DNA of 64,000 nucleotides from Verrucomicrobiota bacterium (GTDB taxonomy: Bacteria > Verrucomicrobiota > Verrucomicrobiia > Limisphaerales > JACRJZ01). Where the stretch lies: NCBI GenBank assembly GCA_016219875.1, contig JACRJZ010000138.1, positions 93,069-157,068 of the forward strand, written 5' to 3'. The stretch's first letter is position 1. The number at the start of each line of letters is the position of its first letter. The translations under genes and the position numbers were made by a program. Under the pieces are notes generated by a model. That model did no database searches. It was not told where the DNA came from and was given only the letters and a program-made list of their open reading frames with translations. This document shows positions 11,801 to 18,500 of the stretch, piece after piece.

Positions 11801-14800
11801 CGAGGGTGCCGTGGAGGACGTCGTCATCGACGATGGTGAGGAGGGAGGTGGTGCGGCCGAGGGCGCCGCCTAGGGGGATGATTTCGCCGCCCAGAGTGAT
11901 CTGGGCCACGGGCTGGGCGAGGCCGAGATCGACGGTGAGGTTGCCGGTGATGTTGGGGTCGTTGAGGATGGGGAGGGTGAAATAGACCGGGCCAGGGAAG
12001 CCGTCGCTGCGCATGAAGCGGTAAAACTCAGGGAAGGCTTGGGGCGCGACTTGGGCCACGTAGTTGCGGTCGGCGACGGCGGTGCGGTTGGTGGTGCCGG
12101 CTTGGGCGGTGAGGGTGCCCAGGGTGCCGTCGATGCGGTTCATGGTGAGTTCGATCTTGGGCTGGAACTCGTCGATGGAGTAGTTGTCGAAGGCGAATTG
12201 GATGTTGCCGGGGCCTTGGGACGGGTTGGGCTGGGTGATGATGTTGGTGGAGTTGGTGGTGGTGACGGTGGTGCTGGTAACGCCCCAGGTGCCCAGGAGG
12301 CGGGCAATGTTGTAGCGGGTGGCTTTGTCTTGGCGGGTCCAGACGGGGATGCCGGGAGGGTAGGTGGTGGTGGTGCCGACGACTTGGCCGGGTTCGTTGC
12401 CGCCGACGTTGGTGAAGGAGCCGCCGACCATGAGGTTGCCATCGGGTTGGATGGCGATGGAGTTGACGAAGTTCGGGGGCTGGAAGCTGAAGGGATTGCA
12501 GAAGCCGGCGAATTGGTTGTAGGCCGAATCCATGAAGGTGGTGTCCAGGGTGCCGTCGGTCTTGAGCAGGGCCATCCCCATGCGGCGGGTGGCGTTGTAG
12601 CTGGTGAAGAGACCGCCAATGTAAGCTTTGTCGTCCGTCTGCAGGGTGATGCTATACACGGAGTTGTTGGCGCCCTGGCCGGGATCGTAGGTGAGGTCGA
12701 GCGAGCCGTCGGTGTTGAGGCGGGCGAGGTTGACGCGGGTGCGGGAATCGAAATCGTTGAACTGGCCGCCAACGAGGAGGCGGCCGTTGCCTTGGACGGC
12801 GAGGGCATAGACGGGGCCGTTCGCGCCGCTGCCGGGGAAGAAGGCGGTGTCGAGTGAGCCGCCGGAATCGAGCCGCGCCACGTGGCCGCGGTAGGTGCTG
12901 TTGAAATTCAGAAAGTCACCGCCCAGGTAGATGCGCGGCAGGCTGGCCACGCGTTCCAGGGCCACCGCCCAGACGGGGCCGTCGGTGCCGAGTTGCGGAT
13001 CGAAGGAGAAGTCGAGCGAGCCGTTGGGGTTGAGCCGTGCGACGTGCGGGCGGCTGACTTCGTTGATGAAGAAGAACTCGCCGCCGATGACAATCCGGCC
13101 ATCCTCCTGGACCGCCATCGCCCACACCGCGCCGTCTGCGCCGGTACCGGGATCGAAACTGAAGTCCAGCGAGCCATCGGCGTTCAAGCGGGCAATGCCG
13201 TTGCGGAGGAACCCGTTGAAGGAAGTAAATCCGCCGGCGACCAGAATCTTCCCGGACGGCAACACCGCGACCTGGCTGATGAAGCCGTCGGCCCCGGTGT
13301 TGGGCGCGGCCAGGAAGCCGGTGTCGAGCGAGCCGTTGGCATTCAGGCGGGCCACGTGGTTGCGCGGAACGGTGTTGACGGAGGTAAAGTCACCGCCAAG
13401 GACGGTCTTGCCGTCGGGCTGGACAGCCACGCTGTACACCGGGCCGTTGGCGCCCGGGGCAAGGTTGAACGGCGGCGTGGTGTAAGAAACGTTGTCCGGG
13501 TTCCACTCGCGGTCGAGCGCGCCGGGGGGTTGCTCGTCGTACAGAATCGTGACGTGGGCCAGTCTCGCGTAGGGATTGATGACCGGACGGAAGGTCGGTG
13601 GGCGATCCGCTGACCACAGGTAAACGTGAATGTCCTCGTTGAACTCCACCAGCGAGTCGTCGTTGATCGTGATGGTCGCTTGCCGTCGTTGCTGAACGTC
13701 GTCGTTGTCGGGGAAGGTCAAGGTCACGGTCTGGTTCTCGAAATCCGAATCAAACGGCTGCAACGGGCTGGATCGGCTGGTCGGCGTAGCGTAGTCCGAA
13801 CCGTCGTCCAGCAGGTACCAGAAATTCTGGCCCACGCGGACTTCCACCGAATGCTCCGCCGTGTCCTGATCGCTGTAGCGGTTATAGACGACCGTGAAGA
13901 TGAGTTGGCGGCGGTACTCGTCCACCCGGTAGTGCAGACGCTCAATGGAGAACTGGCCGGGCACTCGCACGCTCGCCACCTGCACCAGCGCGTTAGTTTG
14001 GAGGCCCAAGCTCGGCATAATGACCGCGGCGTTCTCTTCCGGCGCGGGACGCGGATTGAGCAAGATCATCGGCGTGACGGCGAAGGGGATATAGACAATA
14101 TTGGTCCCCACATTCGTGATGCCGGGCTGGTTGGACAGGAGGGTGATGTCCACCACGAAGTTCGTGCTCGTCTGGCCATCGTCGAAAATCAGCGTGCCCG
14201 TCTGCGGGAAGAAGGCGTCCTGCACCTGCCAATCCACCAGCACCCGGCCCGTGCTGCCGTTGACACGATTCACCGTCACCAGGCAGCCCAGCACGTCGCG
14301 GTGATCGGTGGGGCCGCCTTGGGCGTTCCACCAGTAGGTGTATTCCCGCTCGGTCACCGCATACAAGCTGGCCGAGAATTGAAATTCGCCGGAGCGCGTG
14401 GCGGAGGCGTTCACCGAGCCTTGAACGGTGACCACGGTGTTGGACACCGGGCCGAGCGCGGCGTTGGTGCCGACGGGATTGAAGAGGGTCACCAGGAACT
14501 CCCGGTTCGTGTTCAGGGCCGGGTTGTCGAGGATCTGCACCAGGAAGGTTTGGTTCGATTCGCCGGGGGCGAAAGTCAGCGTGCCGTTGCGCGCGATGTA
14601 GTCCACGCCGGCGATGGCCGTGAGGTTGCTCGTCGTATATTGGACGGTGAGTGGGTCCGTGTGGCTGGGTTCGGTGATGACGTTGATGAGGACGTAGCCC
14701 GGCGAGGTGGCACTGACCCAGTAATTGGAGCTGTCAAACTCCATCTCCCCCAAGGCGGGCGGCGGCACCGGCGGGTTGGTGGAACCCGTGGTGTAAGCCC

Positions 14801-15287
14801 AGTTCAAGGTGTAGAGGCCCATGGAGCCGCCGTAGCCGTCCACCGCGACGTGGTAGGTCTGGTTCGCCACGGCCGTGAAGCGGATCATGCTTTGCAGGCC
14901 GTAGATGGAATCGTCGTTGTTGGCCAACCGCATCAGGGCGTTGACGCTGTCGCCGGTGTAGGCCGCCAGGAGGGTGTCGAACAAGCTGCCCCGCGTGTCG
15001 AAGACGACGGCGCCGTCGCGATCGGCGGTCCAGGTGTGCCAGACGGAATGCCCACCCTGGGTTGTGTAGTGGTAAGGCTCTCCCACTTCGCGGGTCGCGC
15101 CGAGGGTGCTGCCGCTGGTCGTGCCGGCCGGCCCGGTCAGGACCGTGCCGTCGGCGAAGTTGTCGTTGGCCGGCGCCTGCGCGCGGACGCTCACGGCGGT
15201 CAAGAGGCCCGTTGCCATCAAGGCCACGGACAAACAGGCGGACCGGACCCAGGGCCGGTTCAGCAGACAGTCTTGCAGTCTTTGCAT
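2814..15287 (-). CDS. Giant secreted Calx-beta / delta-60 propeller protein with nested trypsin domain
   Basis: 4157 residues. A signal peptide ends near AVSVRAQA. Next comes an NDNFADG-type PPC-like domain (about 40-170), then about 14 Calx-beta domains in groups of 3, 4, 4 and 3. Between and after them are delta-60 (DUF5122) repeats of the pattern VxALAxQxDGkilvGGdF...RLNxDGsLDxsF. By hand count the runs hold 7 (nt 13530-12290), 7 (10720-9640), 14 (8255-5235) and 7 (4205-3045) repeats, i.e. five seven-bladed propellers. A trypsin domain (about 2700-2950) is inserted inside the seventh blade of the third run. The C-terminus is a short module with LEASDDLSSW and FYRVRSG. Calx-beta domains often bind calcium. 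An adhesive or matrix role with regulated proteolysis is inference. The gene sits alone, same strand as its neighbours, and is not broken. Confidence 0.93.
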   Translation of the reverse strand: MQRLQDCLLNRPWVRSACLSVALMATGLLTAVSVRAQAPANDNFADGTVLTGPAGTTSGSTLGATREVGEPYHYTTQGGHSVWHTWTADRDGAVVFDTRGSLFDTLLAAYTGDSVNALMRLANNDDSIYGLQSMIRFTAVANQTYHVAVDGYGGSMGLYTLNWAYTTGSTNPPVPPPALGEMEFDSSNYWVSATSPGYVLINVITEPSHTDPLTVQYTTSNLTAIAGVDYIARNGTLTFAPGESNQTFLVQILDNPALNTNREFLVTLFNPVGTNAALGPVSNTVVTVQGSVNASATRSGEFQFSASLYAVTEREYTYWWNAQGGPTDHRDVLGCLVTVNRVNGSTGRVLVDWQVQDAFFPQTGTLIFDDGQTSTNFVVDITLLSNQPGITNVGTNIVYIPFAVTPMILLNPRPAPEENAAVIMPSLGLQTNALVQVASVRVPGQFSIERLHYRVDEYRRQLIFTVVYNRYSDQDTAEHSVEVRVGQNFWYLLDDGSDYATPTSRSSPLQPFDSDFENQTVTLTFPDNDDVQQRRQATITINDDSLVEFNEDIHVYLWSADRPPTFRPVINPYARLAHVTILYDEQPPGALDREWNPDNVSYTTPPFNLAPGANGPVYSVAVQPDGKTVLGGDFTSVNTVPRNHVARLNANGSLDTGFLAAPNTGADGFISQVAVLPSGKILVAGGFTSFNGFLRNGIARLNADGSLDFSFDPGTGADGAVWAMAVQEDGRIVIGGEFFFINEVSRPHVARLNPNGSLDFSFDPQLGTDGPVWAVALERVASLPRIYLGGDFLNFNSTYRGHVARLDSGGSLDTAFFPGSGANGPVYALAVQGNGRLLVGGQFNDFDSRTRVNLARLNTDGSLDLTYDPGQGANNSVYSITLQTDDKAYIGGLFTSYNATRRMGMALLKTDGTLDTTFMDSAYNQFAGFCNPFSFQPPNFVNSIAIQPDGNLMVGGSFTNVGGNEPGQVVGTTTTYPPGIPVWTRQDKATRYNIARLLGTWGVTSTTVTTTNSTNIITQPNPSQGPGNIQFAFDNYSIDEFQPKIELTMNRIDGTLGTLTAQAGTTNRTAVADRNYVAQVAPQAFPEFYRFMRSDGFPGPVYFTLPILNDPNITGNLTVDLGLAQPVAQITLGGEIIPLGGALGRTTSLLTIVDDDVLHGTLAFNSEGYATNESDGSVTLSLVRTNGHVGSVSVDYYTVNGTALGSTILGAGDYLTKRGTITFPSGVTNASILIPITDNTSVNLDKNFTVILTNATGGAVLPGSAGGPPAFNPATNTTAATVTIIDDDFPAGRLNFLAATYTTNEGAGYAVVSVSRTGGSVGPLSVSVGVTNGSAPNAALAGRDFAPSTNLLSWVHGETLTKTILVPILDDNLVDGSNNVSLRLFNPSNGSALGSRTTAKLWILDDDGYGALAFSRRTYSMDENGTGLDLTVQRYGGIAGTCSVQFATFDGSGTALNNDYAPTNGVLVFAPGEISKTFRARPVDNGLEDGDRTFIVALSNPGGGAGLLAPSNAVLTIVDNESSVLPAGSVDVTFNIGTGPDRPVYALALQADRKLIVGGEFTTINNVIRRNLARLLEGGQLDNTFNVGAGANDQLRAIALQPDGRLLLGGFFTTFNGVNRSRLCRLYADGTLDYSFNPGAGADNPVHTLALQSDGRILVGGAFASYNGVTMPHLVRLNTNGSLHGAFSIGTGPNGPVFAIAVQPDSKIIIAGDFTAFNNLPHSRIARLNPNGSIDTSFTVGAGADAIVRTLAVQTDGRILVGGSFTNFEGHGYLVRLNPNGTLDTNFLAGLSGPNDSVFTLTLQDDEKILLGGTFTTFNGVTRNRITRLNQDGSVDASINFGEGANGFVAALVIQQDRKIVLGGGFTQMDARPANHLARVFGGSLGGPGSIEFSQPFNTANEADGVALLKVMRRGGTFGTAGANWITYDGMALDGEDYTGGTGTLTFPQGEVMTLVRIPLTDDRAVEFPESFYVGLDTPTGGADIGVVPVAVATILSDDSVITFGQPDYNVAENTPSGSAVVNLWRTGATNTTVTVNYQAAANPALPNAAVAGQNFVPVFGTLTFLPGQTNKVFLVPILNDGIATGNRPVQLRITGASPANTVNFGVTNALLTIFDAQFAPGVLSFSAATYTVSEHGANAVITVVRNDGASGIVSVKYATSDLTATVGIDYLAASGVLAFSDGETNKTFLVPVLPNPAVTPNRTVRLTLSEPGGGATLAPPTTAVLSIEDFESLPIHIGFAATNFVVNENDLAAVITVERTDNLLGTVSVDFASSDGSANGGLDYVGTNGTVSFGPDETVKTFTVPIIFDQLGEPSETVNLTLSNPSANVVLTPASALLTIVDTPLAGAVDDTFNSRWGADGTVYAAVFDTRENLYVAGDFQHLNGVAMNRVGRMTTNGTVDISFDSAGPNAAVYAVGRSTNGLVIGGAFTGLGTIPRGHVARLRFNGSVDPVFNSAVGADGDVRAVAVQLDDRVLIGGNFHTVGGQSFNYLARLFPDGAVDVNFRVGVGANGQVRTIALMGYASTGSSILIGGDFTRFDGVRRNRLARLNPDGTLDTTFATGLGPDGPVYSVAVLTDGRVVIAGNFTTVDGVPRNRVARLNADGTVDLSFDPGTGANSTVRAIDVQVDGRIVLAGDFTQFNGNTFNRLVRLDPSGTVDSTFNPGVGANQRIYGLALGSTGQPIPKQGPRMDPSAFWAAQPRIVGGVNANIADYPYQVALIYQPYNPNNIRPNQFCGGSILNDRWILTAAHCSVGQNPAGVAVAVGITDLTQPTGGQIFNVDRIVIHPNYNPGTGENDIALWHLMAPISFFGNYVASPVRPVTPAEANAGLTDPGVMTTITGWGTLSSGGAAPNILQVGACPITATSAYPIGVITPDMIMAGYAQGGIDTCQGDSGGPLVVTNAQGGLRLAGATSWGNGCALPNYPGVYARVSYFYDWIISQISEIPPGPGQSTSSKIAVVGEFTQFNRLPRKRIAVLETSGEHSATFDPAAQPANTVFALAVHTNSAQPSLLGKIMAAGEFTQIVGVDQQYRVARLNDDGTLDESYNVGLGPDRPVRSMAMQADGKVIIGGLFTNVNNVPRAWLARLDTDGSLDIDFNAGVGLNGAVYAIAIQPDQRVLVGGVFTTVYGVSRLGIARLKTDGTVDTTFNPGVGADGAVNAILVDGAGGVIIAGDFLHVDNQPRARIARLLPNGSVDAAFDPGAGFNGSVYALALTSGGRVLVGGSFTSYGVTSVGRLVRLHTSGALDTSFAPGFGADDFVSSIALQSDDKVLLGGAFVAFNGQLRNRLTRLNADGTLDATINFGTGADRTVNAVVVAPSTLHPQLSTLLIGGAFTQVNGQPRVAIARLLGGENLGGGSFQFNAPAFSVSEAGTNVALTVLRVGGTSGAASVQLKTSDGTAVSPLHYAGVSTYLSFGEAEMFKSFPIAVNNDSLVNGNRSFSANLQNATGAGLGAPASALVTILDNDGVIGFGQPIYTVTEGSLIARIQVVRAGGSIDRVSVGYAALVRTNDSAGAGDFNAVAGTLVFNPGVTVQSFDVPINDDNEIEQPETISLVLTNVTGPATLGRGVASLVIQDNDLGPGVLVFATNRFQAVEAEGQVVLSIQRTNGFSGSVSVSFFTTDGTAFGGLDYAATNGLLTFAEGETNKSIVIALANDLAVEGDETFTVTITNATGGGVIAGESVATVRVVDDDFSAGSLDRTFDPGLGANSLVRSLAADGQGRVVVGGAFTMFNGTNHNFVVRLGTNGALDNTFLPPVPVVVTNAVVTYITNGFVVTAITNYVTVTNLAGQGPNSYVSSVSLMSDGRAMIGGAFVTFNGSAVNRVARLLTNGLPDPNFLQVPGFNGVVNVVAVRTNARVLVGGNFTAPTLGVTQLRPNASVDTSFNPGSGANAPVHWVVVLPEGGAFLSGAFSQVAGTAAGRVVKLTPEGAVDPSFYASVITNGTVYALAVQADGHVLVGGDFVLSGRTNRQHLIRLNTDGSMDSTFRSGAGPNATVFALGLQSGGEIILGGDFVSYNGTNRNRLARLNSDGSLDLSFDVGAGPNSTVYTLSVLPSDAVLIGGDFTSVNGVPRRGVARIVGSVPPLRVTSIVTVAGGSATLTISSVAGVTYYLEASDDLSSWTVVDVQTATGPETTLVDPGAGSYTYRFYRVRSGAP
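5301..5335. repeat. Heptamer tandem repeat (GAGAGTT)n inside the giant gene
   Basis: Five 7-bp units (GAGAGTT, GAGAGTT, GAGGGTG, GAGAGTT, GAGGGGG) lie inside the coding sequence. On the coding strand they read as part of PSTLHPQLSTL, sitting between the VNAVVVA and LLIGGAF strands of the fourteenth blade of the third delta-60 run. That is the loop where the trypsin domain is inserted in blade seven. The unit is the same family as the one in the kinase gene at 40450. Confidence 0.85.
6440..7185 (-). other. Trypsin-like (S1) peptidase domain nested in a propeller blade
   Basis: This domain lies within the 4157-residue protein. It begins with PRIVGG, the classic zymogen activation junction (Arg then Ile-Val-Gly-Gly). 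The catalytic triad is complete: His2751 in LTAAHC, Asp2798 in ENDIALW and Ser2895 in GDSGGP. Asp2889, six residues before the serine, is the position that gives trypsin its Arg/Lys preference, and TSWG and PGVYARV are also present. The flanking sequence LALGSTGQ and KIAVVGEFTQF are the two halves of one delta-60 repeat, so the domain is inserted rather than appended. Confidence 0.95.
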
Positions 15288-15310
15288 AACACTCGTTCTT
15301 AAAAAAATTC

Positions 15311-15371
15311 ACTCACGGGCAGGCGGCCGCGCCGCGGAAACCACAGGCGGGCCGCCTGCGCTACCAGTGAG
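15311..15371. repeat. Small palindromic element
   Basis: The arms GCAGGCGGCC and GGCCGCCTGC face each other, with CTCAC and GTGAG at the outer ends. It is non-coding and about 60 bp long. It resembles the family of short GC-rich palindromes seen elsewhere in the window. Confidence 0.6.
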
Positions 15372-15433
15372 GGCGCGGTGTCTTTCACAAAAAGTCGGGA
15401 GCTTGTCCAGTTCATCCTGAACGCCGAACCAGC

Positions 15434-15565
15434 GAAACCACGAAACACACGAAACACACGAAAAACCGGGACCATCTCCGATCGTCCGACCACGGCGGGT
15501 CGGAGGCAACTCGACGAGTCGAGAACGCCGGTCCCTTTCGTGTACTTCGTGTCTTTCGTGGTTTC
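15434..15565. repeat. Palindromic element with 30-bp CACGAAA-rich terminal arms
   Basis: Terminal arms of about 30 bp are inverted copies. The left arm starts GAAACCACGAAACACACG and the right arm ends TTTCGTGGTTTC. The left arm itself has a 9-bp period (ACACACGAA). The 72-bp core carries smaller palindromes such as ACTCGACGAGT. No transposase is present, so it would be a non-autonomous (MITE-like) element. Confidence 0.8.
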
Positions 15566-15599
15566 CATTTCGGAATCCAGGTTCATGGCCAATTCAAAA

Positions 15600-18500
15600 T
15601 CACGGCCCCAGGCGCACGCGGTAAAAGCCCGCGCCCGGCGCGGTCCCGCTGTTCACCGTAAACGTCACGGCACCGCTCAGCGCGCCGTTGGTCGCCACCG
15701 GCGTCCAGTTCAACAAGTCCGGCGACAGTTCGAGAATGCAGATTTGCCCCGGCTGCGCGCCGACTTGCAGCGTCAGGACACCGCCCGCCGGCGGCCGGAC
15801 CGGCAGGAAGGCCGGTTTCTGCGAATCGCCGTTCAGCAGGGCGACGTGGCCGCGGAGATGGCCGTCCACCTGGGTGAAATCGCCGCCGATCATTACGCGG
15901 CCGTCCGGCAAGACCGCGAGCGTGGACACGCGGTCGTTCGCGCCCAGCCCCGGATGGAAGGTGGAATCGAGCGCGCCGGTGGACATCAGCCGCGCGATGC
16001 GGCCCCGCGCGCCGCCGGTCAGGAAAGTGAAATCGCCGCCGATCACGAGGCGGTCCAGGGCGTCGAGGGCCAGGGCGAAGATCGGGCCGTTGGGCGCGGG
16101 CGAGAGGAACGAGAGGTCCAGCGAGCCATCGGCTTCGAGCCGGGCCAGGTACGGCAGCGTGACGCCGTTGACGGCCGTGAAGTCGCCCGCGATGACGATC
16201 TTGCCGTTGGGCTGGACGGCCAGCGCAAAGACCGAACCGCCCTCGACCAGCGGCGCGAAGAAGCCATCCAGCGTGCCGCTGGGGTTGAGCCGGGCCAACT
16301 TGAACCGGAGCACGTTGTCCACCGTGAGGAAGCTGCCGCCGATGAGCACCTGCCCGCTGGCCTGGGTGGCGACACAGAAGACGTGGCCGCCGACGCCCGC
16401 GCCCGGATTGAAGGTGGCATCGATCGAGCCATCCGCGCGCAGCCGGCCCACGCCGGAAACCGGCAAGGAGAAACTGCCGCCGGCGTAGAGCCGCGCACTG
16501 CTGGGCAGGAGCGCGTAGGCCGCGGCGTTCAGCGTGGGCGGCGGAGCGAAGTAAGGATCGACCGCGCCGTTGGTGTTGAGCATGGCCAGGCGGTTGCGGT
16601 TCGTGCGGACGAAGCCCTGGCTGTTCATCTGGGTGAAGAGGCCGCTGATGGCGACCTTGCCGTTGGGCATGACTGCCAGCGCGGACACCATCGCATTCGG
16701 GCCGATGCCGATGAGGTTGGTCGAGATCAGGAGCCGGTTGCTCAGGACGACGAGCGGGTTGGTGGGGTCATAGACCGGAATCACGTTCGTCGTGTAGATC
16801 GCGTCCGGCGTGAGGAACGAGTCGTCCACCGCGCCGTCGGGATTCAGGCGGGCCAGGTACTTGTGCGGGCGGCCGTTGAAGTTGGTGAAGGCGCCGCCCA
16901 CGATGAACTTGAGCAGGCCGGCGTCGGGCTGCAGGGCGACCGCGCTGACAAAGCTGTTCGCGCCCACGCCCGGCTGGAAGGAGCGGTCGAGTCCGCCCGG
17001 CCCGGTGGCCGGATAAAGCAAGTCCACGCGGGCCGTGCCGTCGCCGCCGATGAGCACGCCGCCGTGCGGATTGGAGAGCGCCACCGCGAAGGAGAGCGCG
17101 CCGTCCAGGGCCGGGTTGTAGTAGGTGGTGAGACTGACGCTGGCGCTGGTCTGCTGGTTGGCGAAGTTCACCGTGAGGTTCGTGCCGAGGAAACTGACGC
17201 CGGGCAAGGCCGTGAGCGGGACGGTGCTGAGTTCGATGGAGGCCGCGCCGTTCGCGCCGTTCGTGCGGATGAGCGTGATGATGGCATCGTTGCCCTGGAG
17301 CGTGCTGAAGGCGGCGCTGCTGAAGGCAATCGTGCCGGCGTTGTTCACGATGGTCACGGTGGCGTTCGACGGCGCGTAGAGCAGACCGTTCGTCGGGTTG
17401 GACAGGTGGACGAAGAAATCCTTGAAGCCGACCGCGGACGGGTTTTCGCCCAACGGCACGAGCACGGTCTGCGTGGTTTCGCCCGGCGCGAAGGCGACAT
17501 TCGTGGTCACGCTCAGGTAATCCCACGGCGCCAGCGCGGTGCCGTTCGAGGTGGTGAACGTGACCGTGACGGGCGCCGTGACCGCGCCGTCGCGCAGGAC
17601 GGTGATGAGGGCGTTGGTGCCGTTGTTGGCCGCGCCATAGTTGGTCGCGCTGAAGCGCACGGCCGTGAGGTATTCCTGGATGAGCAACACGGAGGAAGTG
17701 AGGCCGCTGGTATCGACGTTGAGCGGGGCGTTGGTGAGGTAAAGGTTCACCGTGCGGTCGCCGTCGGCGGTGAAGTTGTCCAGGAGGCCCACGTCGAACG
17801 TCGCGCTCGTCTGGCCCGGCGCAAAGGTGAGCGTGCCGCGGGCGGTGAGGTAATTGACGGAGCGGATCGCGGTGCCGTCGCTCGTGCCGTAGCCGATGCT
17901 GAAGGTGGAGTTGGTGTCTCCGGAGCGCGCCACGGTGATGCGCGCCGTGCCGGCGTTCTCCGCCGCGGTGAAGAGGGACTGCGCGAACTCAACGCTGGCG
18001 ATGCTCATCTTCTCGTCACCGTGGATGCGGGCGACGCGACTCCGCGGGATGTCGTTCACCAGGGTGAAGTCGCCGCCGATGATCGCCGCCGAATCCGACT
18101 GCACGATCACGGCGCGCACCACGTCGTCCGCGCCCGTGCCCACCACGAACACCGGGTCCAGCGAGCCGTTCGGGCGGAGCCGGGCAAAGTGGCTGCGCGC
18201 AGCCAGGTTGAAGTGCGTGAATTGCCCGCCAATCAGAATCTGCCCACGCGGGGCGACCGACACCGAGGTCACAGGCGCATCCGCGCCCAGGCCCGGCTGG
18301 AAGGTGGCATCGACGAAGCCGTCGGCGTTCAGCCGGACGACGTAGAAGGAGTTGCTGCCGCCGGCCAGGGTGAAGGTGCCGCCCAGCACGACCTTGCCGT
18401 CGGCTTGCAGCCCGATGGCGTTGACGGCGCCGTTGAGGTTGGCCGAGCCGGTGAAGCTGGGATCGAGGTTGCCGTTGGCCAGCAGGCGCGCGATGCCGAC

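Larger units (their letters stand above)
15288..15599. other. Intergenic region filled by two palindromic repeat elements
   Basis: This 312-bp gap lies between the two giant genes, both on the minus strand. It holds the small inverted repeat at 15311-15371 and the larger one at 15434-15565. I see no gene and no clear promoter; the promoter for the 4157-residue protein should lie here, close to 15288, next to an A-rich run at 15301-15307. Confidence 0.7.

Noticed and set aside
15434..15565. Insertion sequence
   Set aside because: Too short, with no transposase frame; it fits a non-autonomous palindrome instead.
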